From: Bacteroidales bacterium
GTDB lineage: Bacteria > Bacteroidota > Bacteroidia > Bacteroidales > 4484-276
Direction of reading: 5' to 3'
DNA length: 64,000 bases
NCBI GenBank assembly: GCA_035647615.1
Contig: DASRND010000017.1
Coordinates: 1 to 64,000, forward strand
Part shown: in pieces, positions 45,691-53,813 of the stretch
Numbering within the stretch: position 1 is the first letter of the stretch
Layout: each line of letters starts with the position of its first letter
Notes under the pieces: generated by a model
What the model was told of the DNA's origin: nothing
Database searches by the model: none
Seen by the model: the letters and a program-made list of their open reading frames with translations, nothing else
Made by a program: the position numbers and the translations under genes

Positions 45691-46110
45691 CGATTTTTGA
45701 AATCTTTTAATCCTTTTGCAAAATAAACCATTTTTGGAGAGCTTGAGGAGGAGACATCTGCTTCGTGAGGTAATGAGGGGTTTTTAAAACTATATTCCTA
45801 AAAACAAAAAGCAAAAATCAAATAAATCCCAATATTAAAAAAGCCAATAAATCAAAACCCGACGAAATTAGCATCATCCAAAACATGAAAATTTCGCCTG
45901 ATTCCTTTGCGTTAATTGGCTTAATTCGCGCAAATTCGCAGACAGTTCCCTGATTTCTTTCGTACAAATTAGCTATTTCGCGAAAATTCGTGGAAGCTTC
46001 CTTTGTCCTTGAATTTCTGCAGATTGTTACTCTGGCATGCCCCTCGTCGCCGAACTTATGTTTTAATGGATTGTTTACTACTTTTGACAAAAAAATCATA
46101 ATTCTTTATT
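45691..46110. other. Non-coding gap with short AATTCG-type repeats
   Basis: Contains ATTCGCGCAAATTCG near 45923 and TTCGCGAAAATTCG near 45978, similar to words near 50570. TACTTTTG at 46079-46086 is a likely -7 element for the next gene. A 93-codon minus-strand frame here overlaps repeats and lacks protein-like features. Confidence 0.4.
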
Positions 46111-46719
46111 ATGGATAATTATTTTGGTTTCAGCAGCCACCGCGGCATAGAGATACCCCAATTATTTTACGACAGCCTCACCCATAAACCTTTCGCCAAA
46201 TGCCAGGTTTGCGAAAAGCAACTCGTCGAAACCGGCGCCGATTACATGATCGAAAAAGTGTTTCGGAAAAATATTGTCAGCGGCAGAATTGAATCGCAAT
46301 ACGAATTTGCCATCTGTTTCGACTGCGCCCTAAAACTCACAGAAAGCTACTCGGAAGAGTCGCGCGCCAACCTGCAACGCTTCTTCAACGAACAGGTTGC
46401 CGACCTGATGAAGGCACCGACAGAAGCGCCCCCCGAATCGGAACGCGACGTGTTGGAGCTGCTCTCGCATTGTTCTATCACCGGCAAACCGGTACACGAA
46501 CTCGACGAATATCAGATTGCCGGCCACTTCAACGGCGGCTACCTCAACACCGACATGCGCCCCTTTATGATGGGTAGCGGCTCGATGGATGACGTCTCGG
46601 ATTTGCTCAGCGAAAAGACCATCGACGAAATAGACGACTTTACGGGCAAATACCTGACCGGTCCGCCCGAGTTCCGCGACTTCTTCAAATCACCCAAACG
46701 AAGACCGATATTGGTTTAA
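46111..46719 (+). CDS. Protein of unknown function with two CxxC pairs
   Basis: A 202-residue soluble protein. CQVC (near residue 31) and CFDC (near 71) are spaced about 40 residues apart and may form a zinc site. The C-terminal half contains a second, acidic domain with CSITGKPVHELDEYQIAGHF and a terminal KSPKRRPILV. It looks like an uncharacterised Bacteroidota family; I do not recognise a function. It stands alone between the ispH promoter region and a convergent flavoprotein gene. Confidence 0.6.
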   Translation: MDNYFGFSSHRGIEIPQLFYDSLTHKPFAKCQVCEKQLVETGADYMIEKVFRKNIVSGRIESQYEFAICFDCALKLTESYSEESRANLQRFFNEQVADLMKAPTEAPPESERDVLELLSHCSITGKPVHELDEYQIAGHFNGGYLNTDMRPFMMGSGSMDDVSDLLSEKTIDEIDDFTGKYLTGPPEFRDFFKSPKRRPILV

Positions 46720-46804
46720 ATATTGCCTGCGCCACCAACCCCATAACAAAAAACCGCACGATAATCCGCACGGTTTATGATAAAAGTAAACTTGTGGAGG
46801 AAGG

Positions 46805-47797
46805 TTATTCTATTCCTGCAAAGTGTTTCATAAATTGCATACGCTCGTAGGCAGCGGCATTCTCGGCAGATTTGAGGCTAAGGCGGCCAATGAAATCATC
46901 GGTGGTTTTAAACTTGTTCTGCGTCATCCAGTCGTCCATAAAACGCGTCATTTCGCCAATGCGTCCAAAACCGTTTTTGTAAAGTGTTGAAGCAACCTGC
47001 ACGGCTTTAGCACCGGCCAGCAGTTGTTTTATCATGGCCTCACCATCGTGGATACCAGTGGATGCAGCGATGTCGCAATGCATCCTGTCCGACAGCATGG
47101 CTACCCAACGCAACGTCAAAGGCATTTCTTCGGGGGTGCTGTACACATGTGAAGAAACGACGTCGAAGGTATTGATATTGATGTCGGGAGCGAAAAAGCG
47201 ATTGAACAAGACCATTCCGGCAATGCCTGTCCACGAGAGCTTGAGAGCCGTCTTGGCGAGGCTCGAAAAGTAATAGCTAATCTTCACAGCCACCGGAATC
47301 GACACCAACCGCAGCACTTCGCTCACGATGTCGAAATAAACCTGCTCATTTTGCAACGAATCATGCTTGGTGTCGGAGGGCAGAATAAAAATATTTAGCT
47401 CCAGTCCGTCGGCGCCGGCATCTTCCATCCTTCGCGCAAAGGTGATCCACTCTGAAGGCGAAATGCAATTGACGCTGGCGATGATGGGAATAGAAACCGC
47501 CTTTTTGCCGTCGGTGATCAACTTCAGGTATTCGCCCAGGTCGCGTTCGCGGGTGTAGTGGCCGATGTAATCCTCGGCTTCGGGATAGGCGTAGATTTCT
47601 TGATTTTCGGTGTGCTTCATGGTTTTGCTCACCTGGTGGAGTATCTGCTCCTCGAAGAGTGACTTTAAAACCACAGCGGCGGCACCATTTTCTTCAAGTT
47701 TTATCAGATTGTCTACCGACTTGGTAAGTCCGCTGCTGGCGGCTATCACCGGATTGCGCAGCTTAAAACCCATGTAGTTGGTGCTAAGATCAGCCAT
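46805..47797 (-). CDS. Dihydroorotate-dehydrogenase-like flavoprotein
   Basis: A 330-residue TIM-barrel FMN protein of the DHOD/DPYD superfamily: MGFKLRNPVIAASSGL, VVLKSLFEEQ, IIASVNCIS, GADGLELNIF and AKAVQVASTLYKNG. Where true DHODs carry the catalytic Cys/Ser (NLSCPN-type) this protein has ELNIFILPSD, so the normal base is absent. It may act on another dihydro-heterocycle. Its redox partner is not in the neighbourhood. Name it DHOD-like and not pyrD. Confidence 0.75.
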   Translation of the reverse strand: MADLSTNYMGFKLRNPVIAASSGLTKSVDNLIKLEENGAAAVVLKSLFEEQILHQVSKTMKHTENQEIYAYPEAEDYIGHYTRERDLGEYLKLITDGKKAVSIPIIASVNCISPSEWITFARRMEDAGADGLELNIFILPSDTKHDSLQNEQVYFDIVSEVLRLVSIPVAVKISYYFSSLAKTALKLSWTGIAGMVLFNRFFAPDININTFDVVSSHVYSTPEEMPLTLRWVAMLSDRMHCDIAASTGIHDGEAMIKQLLAGAKAVQVASTLYKNGFGRIGEMTRFMDDWMTQNKFKTTDDFIGRLSLKSAENAAAYERMQFMKHFAGIE

Positions 47798-47962
47798 AAT
47801 GTGTATGTTTTTAGATAATTATTCTTGTCTTCTTTTGCATTTCTTTATTGCATCCGACAAACAAAAATAGACAATCCCGCTGAGTACGAAGTTTTTTTGG
47901 TAGAATTATGTAGTAATTTTTAATGAAAATAAATAGCTCCGTATCAGACCAACGATTATTTC

Positions 47963-47970
47963 TATTTTTG
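47963..47970 (+). promoter_or_regulatory. -7 element for the beta-lactamase-fold lipoprotein
   Basis: TATTTTTG, 28 bp before ATG 47998. It excludes the open-frame start at 47923, which would precede the transcription start. Confidence 0.45.
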
Positions 47971-47997
47971 AAATTCATTAATAAACAAATGATAATG

Positions 47998-49119
47998 ATG
48001 GTAAAAAAGGCTCTCATGCCAGTCCTTTTGCTCCTTTTGATAACCATGCTCAATGCTTGCCATGTGGGGCGTTTCTTTTACTGGAACTTTGCAGATGCTG
48101 ACGATTATAAAAAATTTGCCGCCGCACCTGTGGCCACCGACAGTGTCAATTTTGAATTTTACAAAGCCAACGAAACTTTCGTCCCGCAAATTCCTTCCTT
48201 GTGGCAACAAGATAATGGCAACACTAATTTTACTGCGTTTCTTAATCAAAATCATACGCTTGCTTTCCTCATCATCCGAAACGACACACTTTTGTACGAG
48301 CAATATTTCAAAGGCACCGATTCGGCCTCCATCATGCCCTCCTTTTCGGTAAGCAAATCCTTTGTCTCGGCGCTGGTGGGCATTGCCATCGGTGAAGGAA
48401 AAATCCAATCGGTGGATCAACCGGTCACAGATTTTATCCCGGGGCTGCTCGACAACGACACCGCTTTCCGGCAGATCACCATCGACGATTTGCTCAACAT
48501 GCGCTCGGGAGTGCGTTTCAACGAAGGCTACGCAAGTCCGTTTGCCGATATGGCCAAATATTATTACGGAACCAACCTGCAGCGTTATGTTTTAAAATTA
48601 AAAATCGACCGCCCGCCTGACGAAATTTACAATTACCAGAGTGTAAACACACTGCTGCTGGGTATGGCATTGGAGCGTGCCACCGAAACGTCGCTCAACG
48701 AATATCTTAGCGAAAAACTGTGGAAGCCTCTCGGCATGTCGGTAGATGTCGGCTGGAGCATCGACAGTGAGCGCCACGGAACCATCAAAGCATTTTGCTG
48801 CCTCGACGCTCCGGCACGCGACTTTGCGCGCTTCGGCCGCCTCTACCTCAACAACGGGCAGTGGCATGGCCAACAAATAATCCCGGAAGAATGGGTGGAA
48901 GAAACCATGCAAATTGTGAACGATTCGCGCGACGGGCAGGGCTATAGTTACACCCGCCAATGGCGCGTGAAAGACGACGGCGCCATCTTTGCCAAAGGGC
49001 TGCTGGGGCAATATATTTATATCGACCCGCAGCGCAACCTGCTCATGCTCCGCTTTGGCACCAAGGCCACCGACATCGTGTGGCCCGACCTGATGGAAAA
49101 AGTTGCGAAGGAATTATAG
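47998..49119 (+). CDS. Beta-lactamase-family serine hydrolase, lipoprotein
   Basis: A 373-residue penicillin-binding-fold hydrolase. The N-terminus MVKKALMPVLLLLLITMLNAC is a lipoprotein signal with lipobox LNAC. The SxxK motif is FSVSKSF near residue 100, the tyrosine motif YNYQSVN near 195, and KGLLGQYIY near 325 takes the third-motif place. Family activities range from esterase to D-aminopeptidase; no evidence for resistance to antibiotics. Start choice follows the lipobox and the -7 element at 47963. Confidence 0.82.
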   Translation: MVKKALMPVLLLLLITMLNACHVGRFFYWNFADADDYKKFAAAPVATDSVNFEFYKANETFVPQIPSLWQQDNGNTNFTAFLNQNHTLAFLIIRNDTLLYEQYFKGTDSASIMPSFSVSKSFVSALVGIAIGEGKIQSVDQPVTDFIPGLLDNDTAFRQITIDDLLNMRSGVRFNEGYASPFADMAKYYYGTNLQRYVLKLKIDRPPDEIYNYQSVNTLLLGMALERATETSLNEYLSEKLWKPLGMSVDVGWSIDSERHGTIKAFCCLDAPARDFARFGRLYLNNGQWHGQQIIPEEWVEETMQIVNDSRDGQGYSYTRQWRVKDDGAIFAKGLLGQYIYIDPQRNLLMLRFGTKATDIVWPDLMEKVAKEL

Positions 49120-49177
49120 GCCGACGTAAAAAATCAGGGATCAATAACCCCGGCTGGCTTGATTGCTGGGGGCAAAA

Positions 49178-49657
49178 TCATTCTTCATAAAAAGCCTCCG
49201 CTCCTGGATACATATATTTTTCGCGGGCAATCTGCTCATTGAAGGTGTAATATTGAATCACCCCGCCGGCGCAAAACACTCCGTCGCTGTCGAGAAGCTC
49301 CGTTTCGATGTCGGCCAGATTATGGCGTTTTTCTTTCAGACGGGCGCGCAGGGTCAGCGCACCGCGGTCGGTATAAACCGGTTTGCGGTAACGAACCTCC
49401 AGGCGCGAAGTAACACCGGCAGTGTGCAGACGTGCGTAAACATACCAACTGGCGATTTCGTCGAGCAGCGTTGCCTGTATTCCTCCATGCAAAAGGTTGT
49501 GATAACCCTGAAACTGTGGCTGCGGTAGCCATCGTGCTACTATGTATTCGCCTTCGTTAAGAAACGAAAGCTGCAAACCAAGCTTATTGTCGGGCGAGCA
49601 GCCAAAACAATTGTAACCGGATCTGCCGGCAAAAGGATTGATAATTTTGCGTTCCAT
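49178..49657 (-). CDS. PaaI-like hotdog-fold thioesterase
   Basis: A 159-residue hotdog thioesterase. YNCFGCSPDNKLGLQLSF at the N-terminus and YHNLLHGGIQATLLDEIASWYV near residue 72, with the HGG acyl-CoA motif and the DE catalytic aspartate/glutamate, are characteristic. It should hydrolyse an acyl-CoA. It lies 5 bp after the MORN-repeat protein gene on the same strand and is probably in its operon. Confidence 0.85.
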   Translation of the reverse strand: MERKIINPFAGRSGYNCFGCSPDNKLGLQLSFLNEGEYIVARWLPQPQFQGYHNLLHGGIQATLLDEIASWYVYARLHTAGVTSRLEVRYRKPVYTDRGALTLRARLKEKRHNLADIETELLDSDGVFCAGGVIQYYTFNEQIAREKYMYPGAEAFYEE

Positions 49658-49662
49658 AGTTT

Positions 49663-50424
49663 TTATTTCTCTACTCCCTTGCGGAACTTCGCCTGGCTGG
49701 CAATTGTACCATCAGGATTGTATTCTTTCCAGATTCCGTGTTTCAGATTATTATCGTAATCGCCTTCGGTTTTCAAAGCACCATCCTGATAATATTCCCG
49801 AAAGGGACCCTGGCGCAAATTATGGCTGTAGGTTTCTTCGGTCATCAGCGCTCCGTCGTCGTGAAAAGTTTTTTGGACGCCTTCAAATTCTCCCTTTTGG
49901 TAATTATATTCGGCAATTACTTTACCACTCTGATTGTACCATTTAGAAGCGCCGTCCTTGAGCCCGTTATCAAAATAAGATTCTTCCTGAACCAGCCCGG
50001 TATTGTAATAAGCTTTGCGCAATCCCTGTTGCAGACCGTTGAGGTAACTCTCTTCGAGCAGCAGCCGCGAGCCACGATCGAAGCTACGGATGGGACCATG
50101 CAAGGCATCGTCTTTGTAATACGTCTCCGAAACATAATAGCCACGGTTATCTATCTCCACAAACAAGCCTTCCTTTTTGCCCATATTGTAAGTCTGGACA
50201 CTCTGAATCACATCGTTTGGGTGGTAAAAAATCCATGTGCCGTGCTTCTGGCTATCCACGTAAGTGCCGATGGTTTTGGCACGACCAACCATTTCCTCCC
50301 AATAGCCTTGCTTCAGGCCTTGCTCGTTCGTTTGGTTTTTGATGGTGTCGTCGGGCATCACAATTTGGCCAAAGCCTGCAAGCGCCACAAACAAAAGCAC
50401 CAGCATCGTTTTTAATTTTTTCAT
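49663..50424 (-). CDS. Secreted MORN/YwqK-repeat protein
   Basis: A 253-residue protein with a signal peptide (MKKLKTMLVLLFVALAGFG). The mature part is a tandem array of about eight 23-residue MORN-like repeats (patterns such as NGLQQGLRKAYYNTGLVQEE and KHGIWKEYNPDGT), the type annotated as YwqK antitoxin. In Bacteroidota these are commonly exported and of unknown role; here there is no toxin gene beside it. It precedes the thioesterase in an apparent two-gene unit. Confidence 0.78.
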   Translation of the reverse strand: MKKLKTMLVLLFVALAGFGQIVMPDDTIKNQTNEQGLKQGYWEEMVGRAKTIGTYVDSQKHGTWIFYHPNDVIQSVQTYNMGKKEGLFVEIDNRGYYVSETYYKDDALHGPIRSFDRGSRLLLEESYLNGLQQGLRKAYYNTGLVQEESYFDNGLKDGASKWYNQSGKVIAEYNYQKGEFEGVQKTFHDDGALMTEETYSHNLRQGPFREYYQDGALKTEGDYDNNLKHGIWKEYNPDGTIASQAKFRKGVEK

Positions 50425-50599
50425 AACTCAAATATTTTTAGATGAACTTTTTGCGAAAGCGCAAATTTACAAACATCCAAAGAAAAAGCAAGCCGGAAAC
50501 CGCAATGAAAATAACAAAAGCCATAGAAGGCCTCTGCGAATTACACGAAGAAGGCGAAATAACTATAATAAATAATTAGCGGCAATTCGCGGATTCCTG

Positions 50600-53044
50600 T
50601 TATTCAGGAAACTCTTTCTTCTTTTTCAAATAGCTGTAATCAAGATAATAAAGCACTTTGAGCGAGAGACTATTGTCGGAAGGGGCCTGGAGGGTGTTGT
50701 GTAAGTTTCCAAAAAACCGGTCGGTAATCTCCGATTGGTTGTGGGTGAGAATGGCATTTTTCCAGCTCAACGCAAGCTCGCTGCCCGGCGCAAACTGCCA
50801 CCGCAGATTCATGTCGATATTGAAAGCATTAAAACTAAAATCATTTTCTTGCTGATAATTGGTGGATTGCAATCTGCCATCCAACTCCAAATCATAAAAG
50901 CGATTGTATTTGGCCGAAAGCCAATAGTGGCGCATCCTGAAATCGAGTGCCAGCATATTGGTGAAGATGTAGGTGGTACTAAAAATATTCTCGACCGTCT
51001 GCAGGTCGCGGCTTCCAAAAATTATTTCGAGCGGCTCGGCGTCGATGCGATCCACAAAACCTATATCGTTTAGCTGCATTTTATAGCGACTGCTAAGATT
51101 TATCGAAAGGCGGTCGTTGACGCGCCATCGCGGGGAAACGCGACCGGAAAACTCGTTTTGCGCATAGCGCGACGAATGATCATAGCCAGCGCGCAGATCG
51201 ACGATGAAAGGCATGCGATAGTCGGGCGAGAGGGAAATGTTAAATTCATAATCGGGAGGCTTTTCAAACACCCGCCCCGGCGTACGCGCCTCGTAATAAT
51301 CGAAGCCGGCGACAGGCTCCAGCTCAAAATCGAAGCTAACGGTGAGGTGGTTGCGAAAGGTGGCGCGCGAGCTGCCGAAGATGCCAAACTCCACAAAGTC
51401 GGCGGGTTCAAAACGCGTTCGATACCACATCGAAAAAGTATTGTACAAGTCGAGCAACTTCCAGAAAGGATTATAGAAATTGTAATGCAGTTGCATGTCG
51501 TGGGTGATCTTGTTGTTCACATCCAGAAATCCCAAATCGTTGGGGTCGTAGGTATCCGTCTCGACCCATCGTGCAAGCTCAAAACGAAATGGTCCGCTGG
51601 TTTTATTCAATGTCAAATCGTAGGCATAGCCAAGATTGGCGGCTTCTGACCTGTGATATTTCTGACTGAGATTGAAGCGGCCATCGACGGAATAACTGCC
51701 CCGGCCATTAAAAAACAGAAACTGTGTTCCGGTGACGTTGGCCGTGGTACCCGCTTTGCCTTTGTACACATTTGTATTATAAAAGCTCAAAAAGGAGTTG
51801 TGCTTCATGCTTTGGTCCACCACTACCATATTATAATTGGTAAAAGGCTGTGTGATAATTTCGCGCTGGTTGCCCAGGGAATCGTTGAGAATGGCGGTGG
51901 ATTGCGCCGAGAAAGCATTAAAAACACCAATTCCCAGCCCTTTGCCCGTGCGTCCTGAAATTTTGGTTGCGTTGAGCAGCCGGGTTTTCGAAGGATTCTC
52001 TGTCACTGTTTCGCCAGGCTGCAGGCTGTCATAAATGGCTGCGTAGCCATCGGGCACATCGCCAATGCGCCGTGAATAAAAGATGTTGCCTTTCCCAAAC
52101 AACTCGGTGCCTTCGGTAAAAAATGGCCGGCGTTCTTCGTAATAGACCTCGAAAGGCGACAGATTAAAAATCTGGTCGTCGGACTGCACCTGGCCGAAGT
52201 CGGGTATCAGCGTCATGTCGAGCGTAAAACTTTCGTTGATTCCATATTTTAGATCCATCCCATAATTAAAAGAATACCCCCACGATGGCTCATTGGCCAA
52301 CTTTTCGAGATATGCCGAAACATAGGGCGTGAGCGAGAGCCGCAGCGGCGGCCTGATGTTGTATAGCTGCGTTATCTCCCCAGCCTGTTTCAACCGGCCT
52401 TGTATATTTTTATCGATAAAGTTCCAGGTATCAATTTCACGCTTACGGCGGATGCTTCGTTCGGCATTAAATCCCCATGTTTGCACATCGTTTTCAGGAA
52501 AGCGCAATGCCGAGTAGGGTATTTTCAGCTCTGCCGTCCATCCGCTGTCGGTCAGATTTACACTGCTCACCCACACAGCATCCCACTCCTGGTCGTCGTC
52601 GTCGTTATAGATTCGGGAATCCAACTGCACCCCAGAGGCTGTTACACCAAAAGCACTGGCATTCAATCCATCGTTGTAGGGGCTGAGATAAAACATGATG
52701 TAATCGGCGTTAAGATTGTCGGCATCTCTAAAACCCAGCTCGGTAAGGATACTATCGGGAGCGCTGTCGTACATGGTGGCGCCGATGTAAATGGCCGCAT
52801 CGTCGTAAAGAATTTTTACCTGTGTATTTTCGGTGGCCACGGCGCTGTTGTAGGGTTCAAACTGAACGAAATCGCCGGCCACAGGTGCTTGCTGCCAGGC
52901 GGCTTCGTCAAGCACTCCGTCGATCTGAAGGTGAATTTGCACAGGCCAGGCCGCCACCTGCTTTCGCTGTGTCTGCCCATTCAAACCGACCGCCACCAGC
53001 AGCAGTATTATTATAATGACAACGGAAAAGGCTTGCTTTTTCAA
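50600..53044 (-). CDS. DUF5916 outer-membrane protein with CBM9-like N-terminus
   Basis: An 814-residue exported protein. After a signal peptide (about residues 1-23, ending NGQ) comes a carbohydrate-binding family 9-like domain (IDGVLDEAAWQQAP...DDAAIYIGATMYD, to about 220), then a large beta-rich DUF5916 region (LRLSLTPYVSAYLE ... PDFGQVQSDDQIFNLSPFEVYYEERRPFF) that looks like an outer-membrane barrel ending with aromatic strands. The family is widespread in Bacteroidota; the function is unknown. It is a single gene. Confidence 0.85.
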   Translation of the reverse strand: MKKQAFSVVIIIILLLVAVGLNGQTQRKQVAAWPVQIHLQIDGVLDEAAWQQAPVAGDFVQFEPYNSAVATENTQVKILYDDAAIYIGATMYDSAPDSILTELGFRDADNLNADYIMFYLSPYNDGLNASAFGVTASGVQLDSRIYNDDDDQEWDAVWVSSVNLTDSGWTAELKIPYSALRFPENDVQTWGFNAERSIRRKREIDTWNFIDKNIQGRLKQAGEITQLYNIRPPLRLSLTPYVSAYLEKLANEPSWGYSFNYGMDLKYGINESFTLDMTLIPDFGQVQSDDQIFNLSPFEVYYEERRPFFTEGTELFGKGNIFYSRRIGDVPDGYAAIYDSLQPGETVTENPSKTRLLNATKISGRTGKGLGIGVFNAFSAQSTAILNDSLGNQREIITQPFTNYNMVVVDQSMKHNSFLSFYNTNVYKGKAGTTANVTGTQFLFFNGRGSYSVDGRFNLSQKYHRSEAANLGYAYDLTLNKTSGPFRFELARWVETDTYDPNDLGFLDVNNKITHDMQLHYNFYNPFWKLLDLYNTFSMWYRTRFEPADFVEFGIFGSSRATFRNHLTVSFDFELEPVAGFDYYEARTPGRVFEKPPDYEFNISLSPDYRMPFIVDLRAGYDHSSRYAQNEFSGRVSPRWRVNDRLSINLSSRYKMQLNDIGFVDRIDAEPLEIIFGSRDLQTVENIFSTTYIFTNMLALDFRMRHYWLSAKYNRFYDLELDGRLQSTNYQQENDFSFNAFNIDMNLRWQFAPGSELALSWKNAILTHNQSEITDRFFGNLHNTLQAPSDNSLSLKVLYYLDYSYLKKKKEFPE

Positions 53045-53179
53045 ATGTATCGATTGGTTGATGAGATGAATCAGGATAACACAGAATCGGATTTGAAATT
53101 TTGGAATTTATTTGTCATTTGCATTTTGTCAATTGGAGCTTGCCTAATAAAATTCTATCTTTTATGATAAAACAAAAAG

Positions 53180-53695
53180 CTATTGAAAGTCAGAAAGCAG
53201 CTCTTGATAAATCTCATAGTTTTCGTCGTCGAAGCAGCAAAAGATCACCTTTTCAGGAAACTGTTCTTTTTCGAGATAAGCGCGTACTGTTTCGATGGCA
53301 ATGGCCGCCGCTTGCTCTTTCGGAAAACGATAAATGCCTGTACTGATATTTGGAAAAGCTACCGAAGCACATTTTTCGGCGTTGGCCAGTTCAAGGCTTT
53401 CGACGTAACAGGAGCGTAGCAGCTCTGGCTCGCCACGATTTCCATCGCGCCACACAGGCCCAACGGTATGAATTACATATTTGGCCGGAAGCCGAAAGCC
53501 GGGAGTAATTTTGGCGTAACCGGTATCGCAGCCTTCCAATTCGATACATGCCTCAAGCAGTTCCCGCCCGGCAGCCCGATGGATGGCGCCATCCACTCCG
53601 CCGCCGCCACGCAGCGATTCGTTGGCAGCATTTACGATGGCATCCACATCCAGCGTGGTAATGTCGTCTTTGATAAGTTCGATTCGTGATTTCAT
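53180..53695 (-). CDS. Macrodomain O-acetyl-ADP-ribose deacetylase
   Basis: A 171-residue MacroD-type macrodomain. ADP-ribose-binding motifs are [26 protein letters not shown] (residues 19-44) and the diphosphate loop [15 protein letters not shown] near 117, which carries the catalytic-type residues of YmdB/MacroD. It removes acyl or ADP-ribosyl groups. It stands alone downstream of the S46 peptidase terminator; no ADP-ribosyltransferase is nearby. Confidence 0.88.
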   Translation of the reverse strand: MKSRIELIKDDITTLDVDAIVNAANESLRGGGGVDGAIHRAAGRELLEACIELEGCDTGYAKITPGFRLPAKYVIHTVGPVWRDGNRGEPELLRSCYVESLELANAEKCASVAFPNISTGIYRFPKEQAAAIAIETVRAYLEKEQFPEKVIFCCFDDENYEIYQELLSDFQ

Positions 53696-53739
53696 ATCTT
53701 TTTAATTTTTTAATGAGTTGCAAAAATATTTTTTTAAAA

Positions 53740-53777
53740 CAAAAAAACAGCATTCTGCTCAAGGGCAAAATGCTGTT
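53740..53777 (-). terminator. Terminator of the S46 peptidase gene
   Basis: Read on the - strand, AACAGCATT pairs with AATGCTGTT around a 14-nt loop and is followed by TTTTTTG, 37 bp after the peptidase stop codon. Confidence 0.7.
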
Positions 53778-53813
53778 CTTTTCATTGTATCGAAATAAGG
53801 CGTCTTTGCAATC

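Noticed and set aside
45818..46099. 93-codon minus-strand frame before the CxxC protein
   Set aside because: Lies in non-coding sequence with AATTCG repeats, and covers the likely promoter of the next gene.
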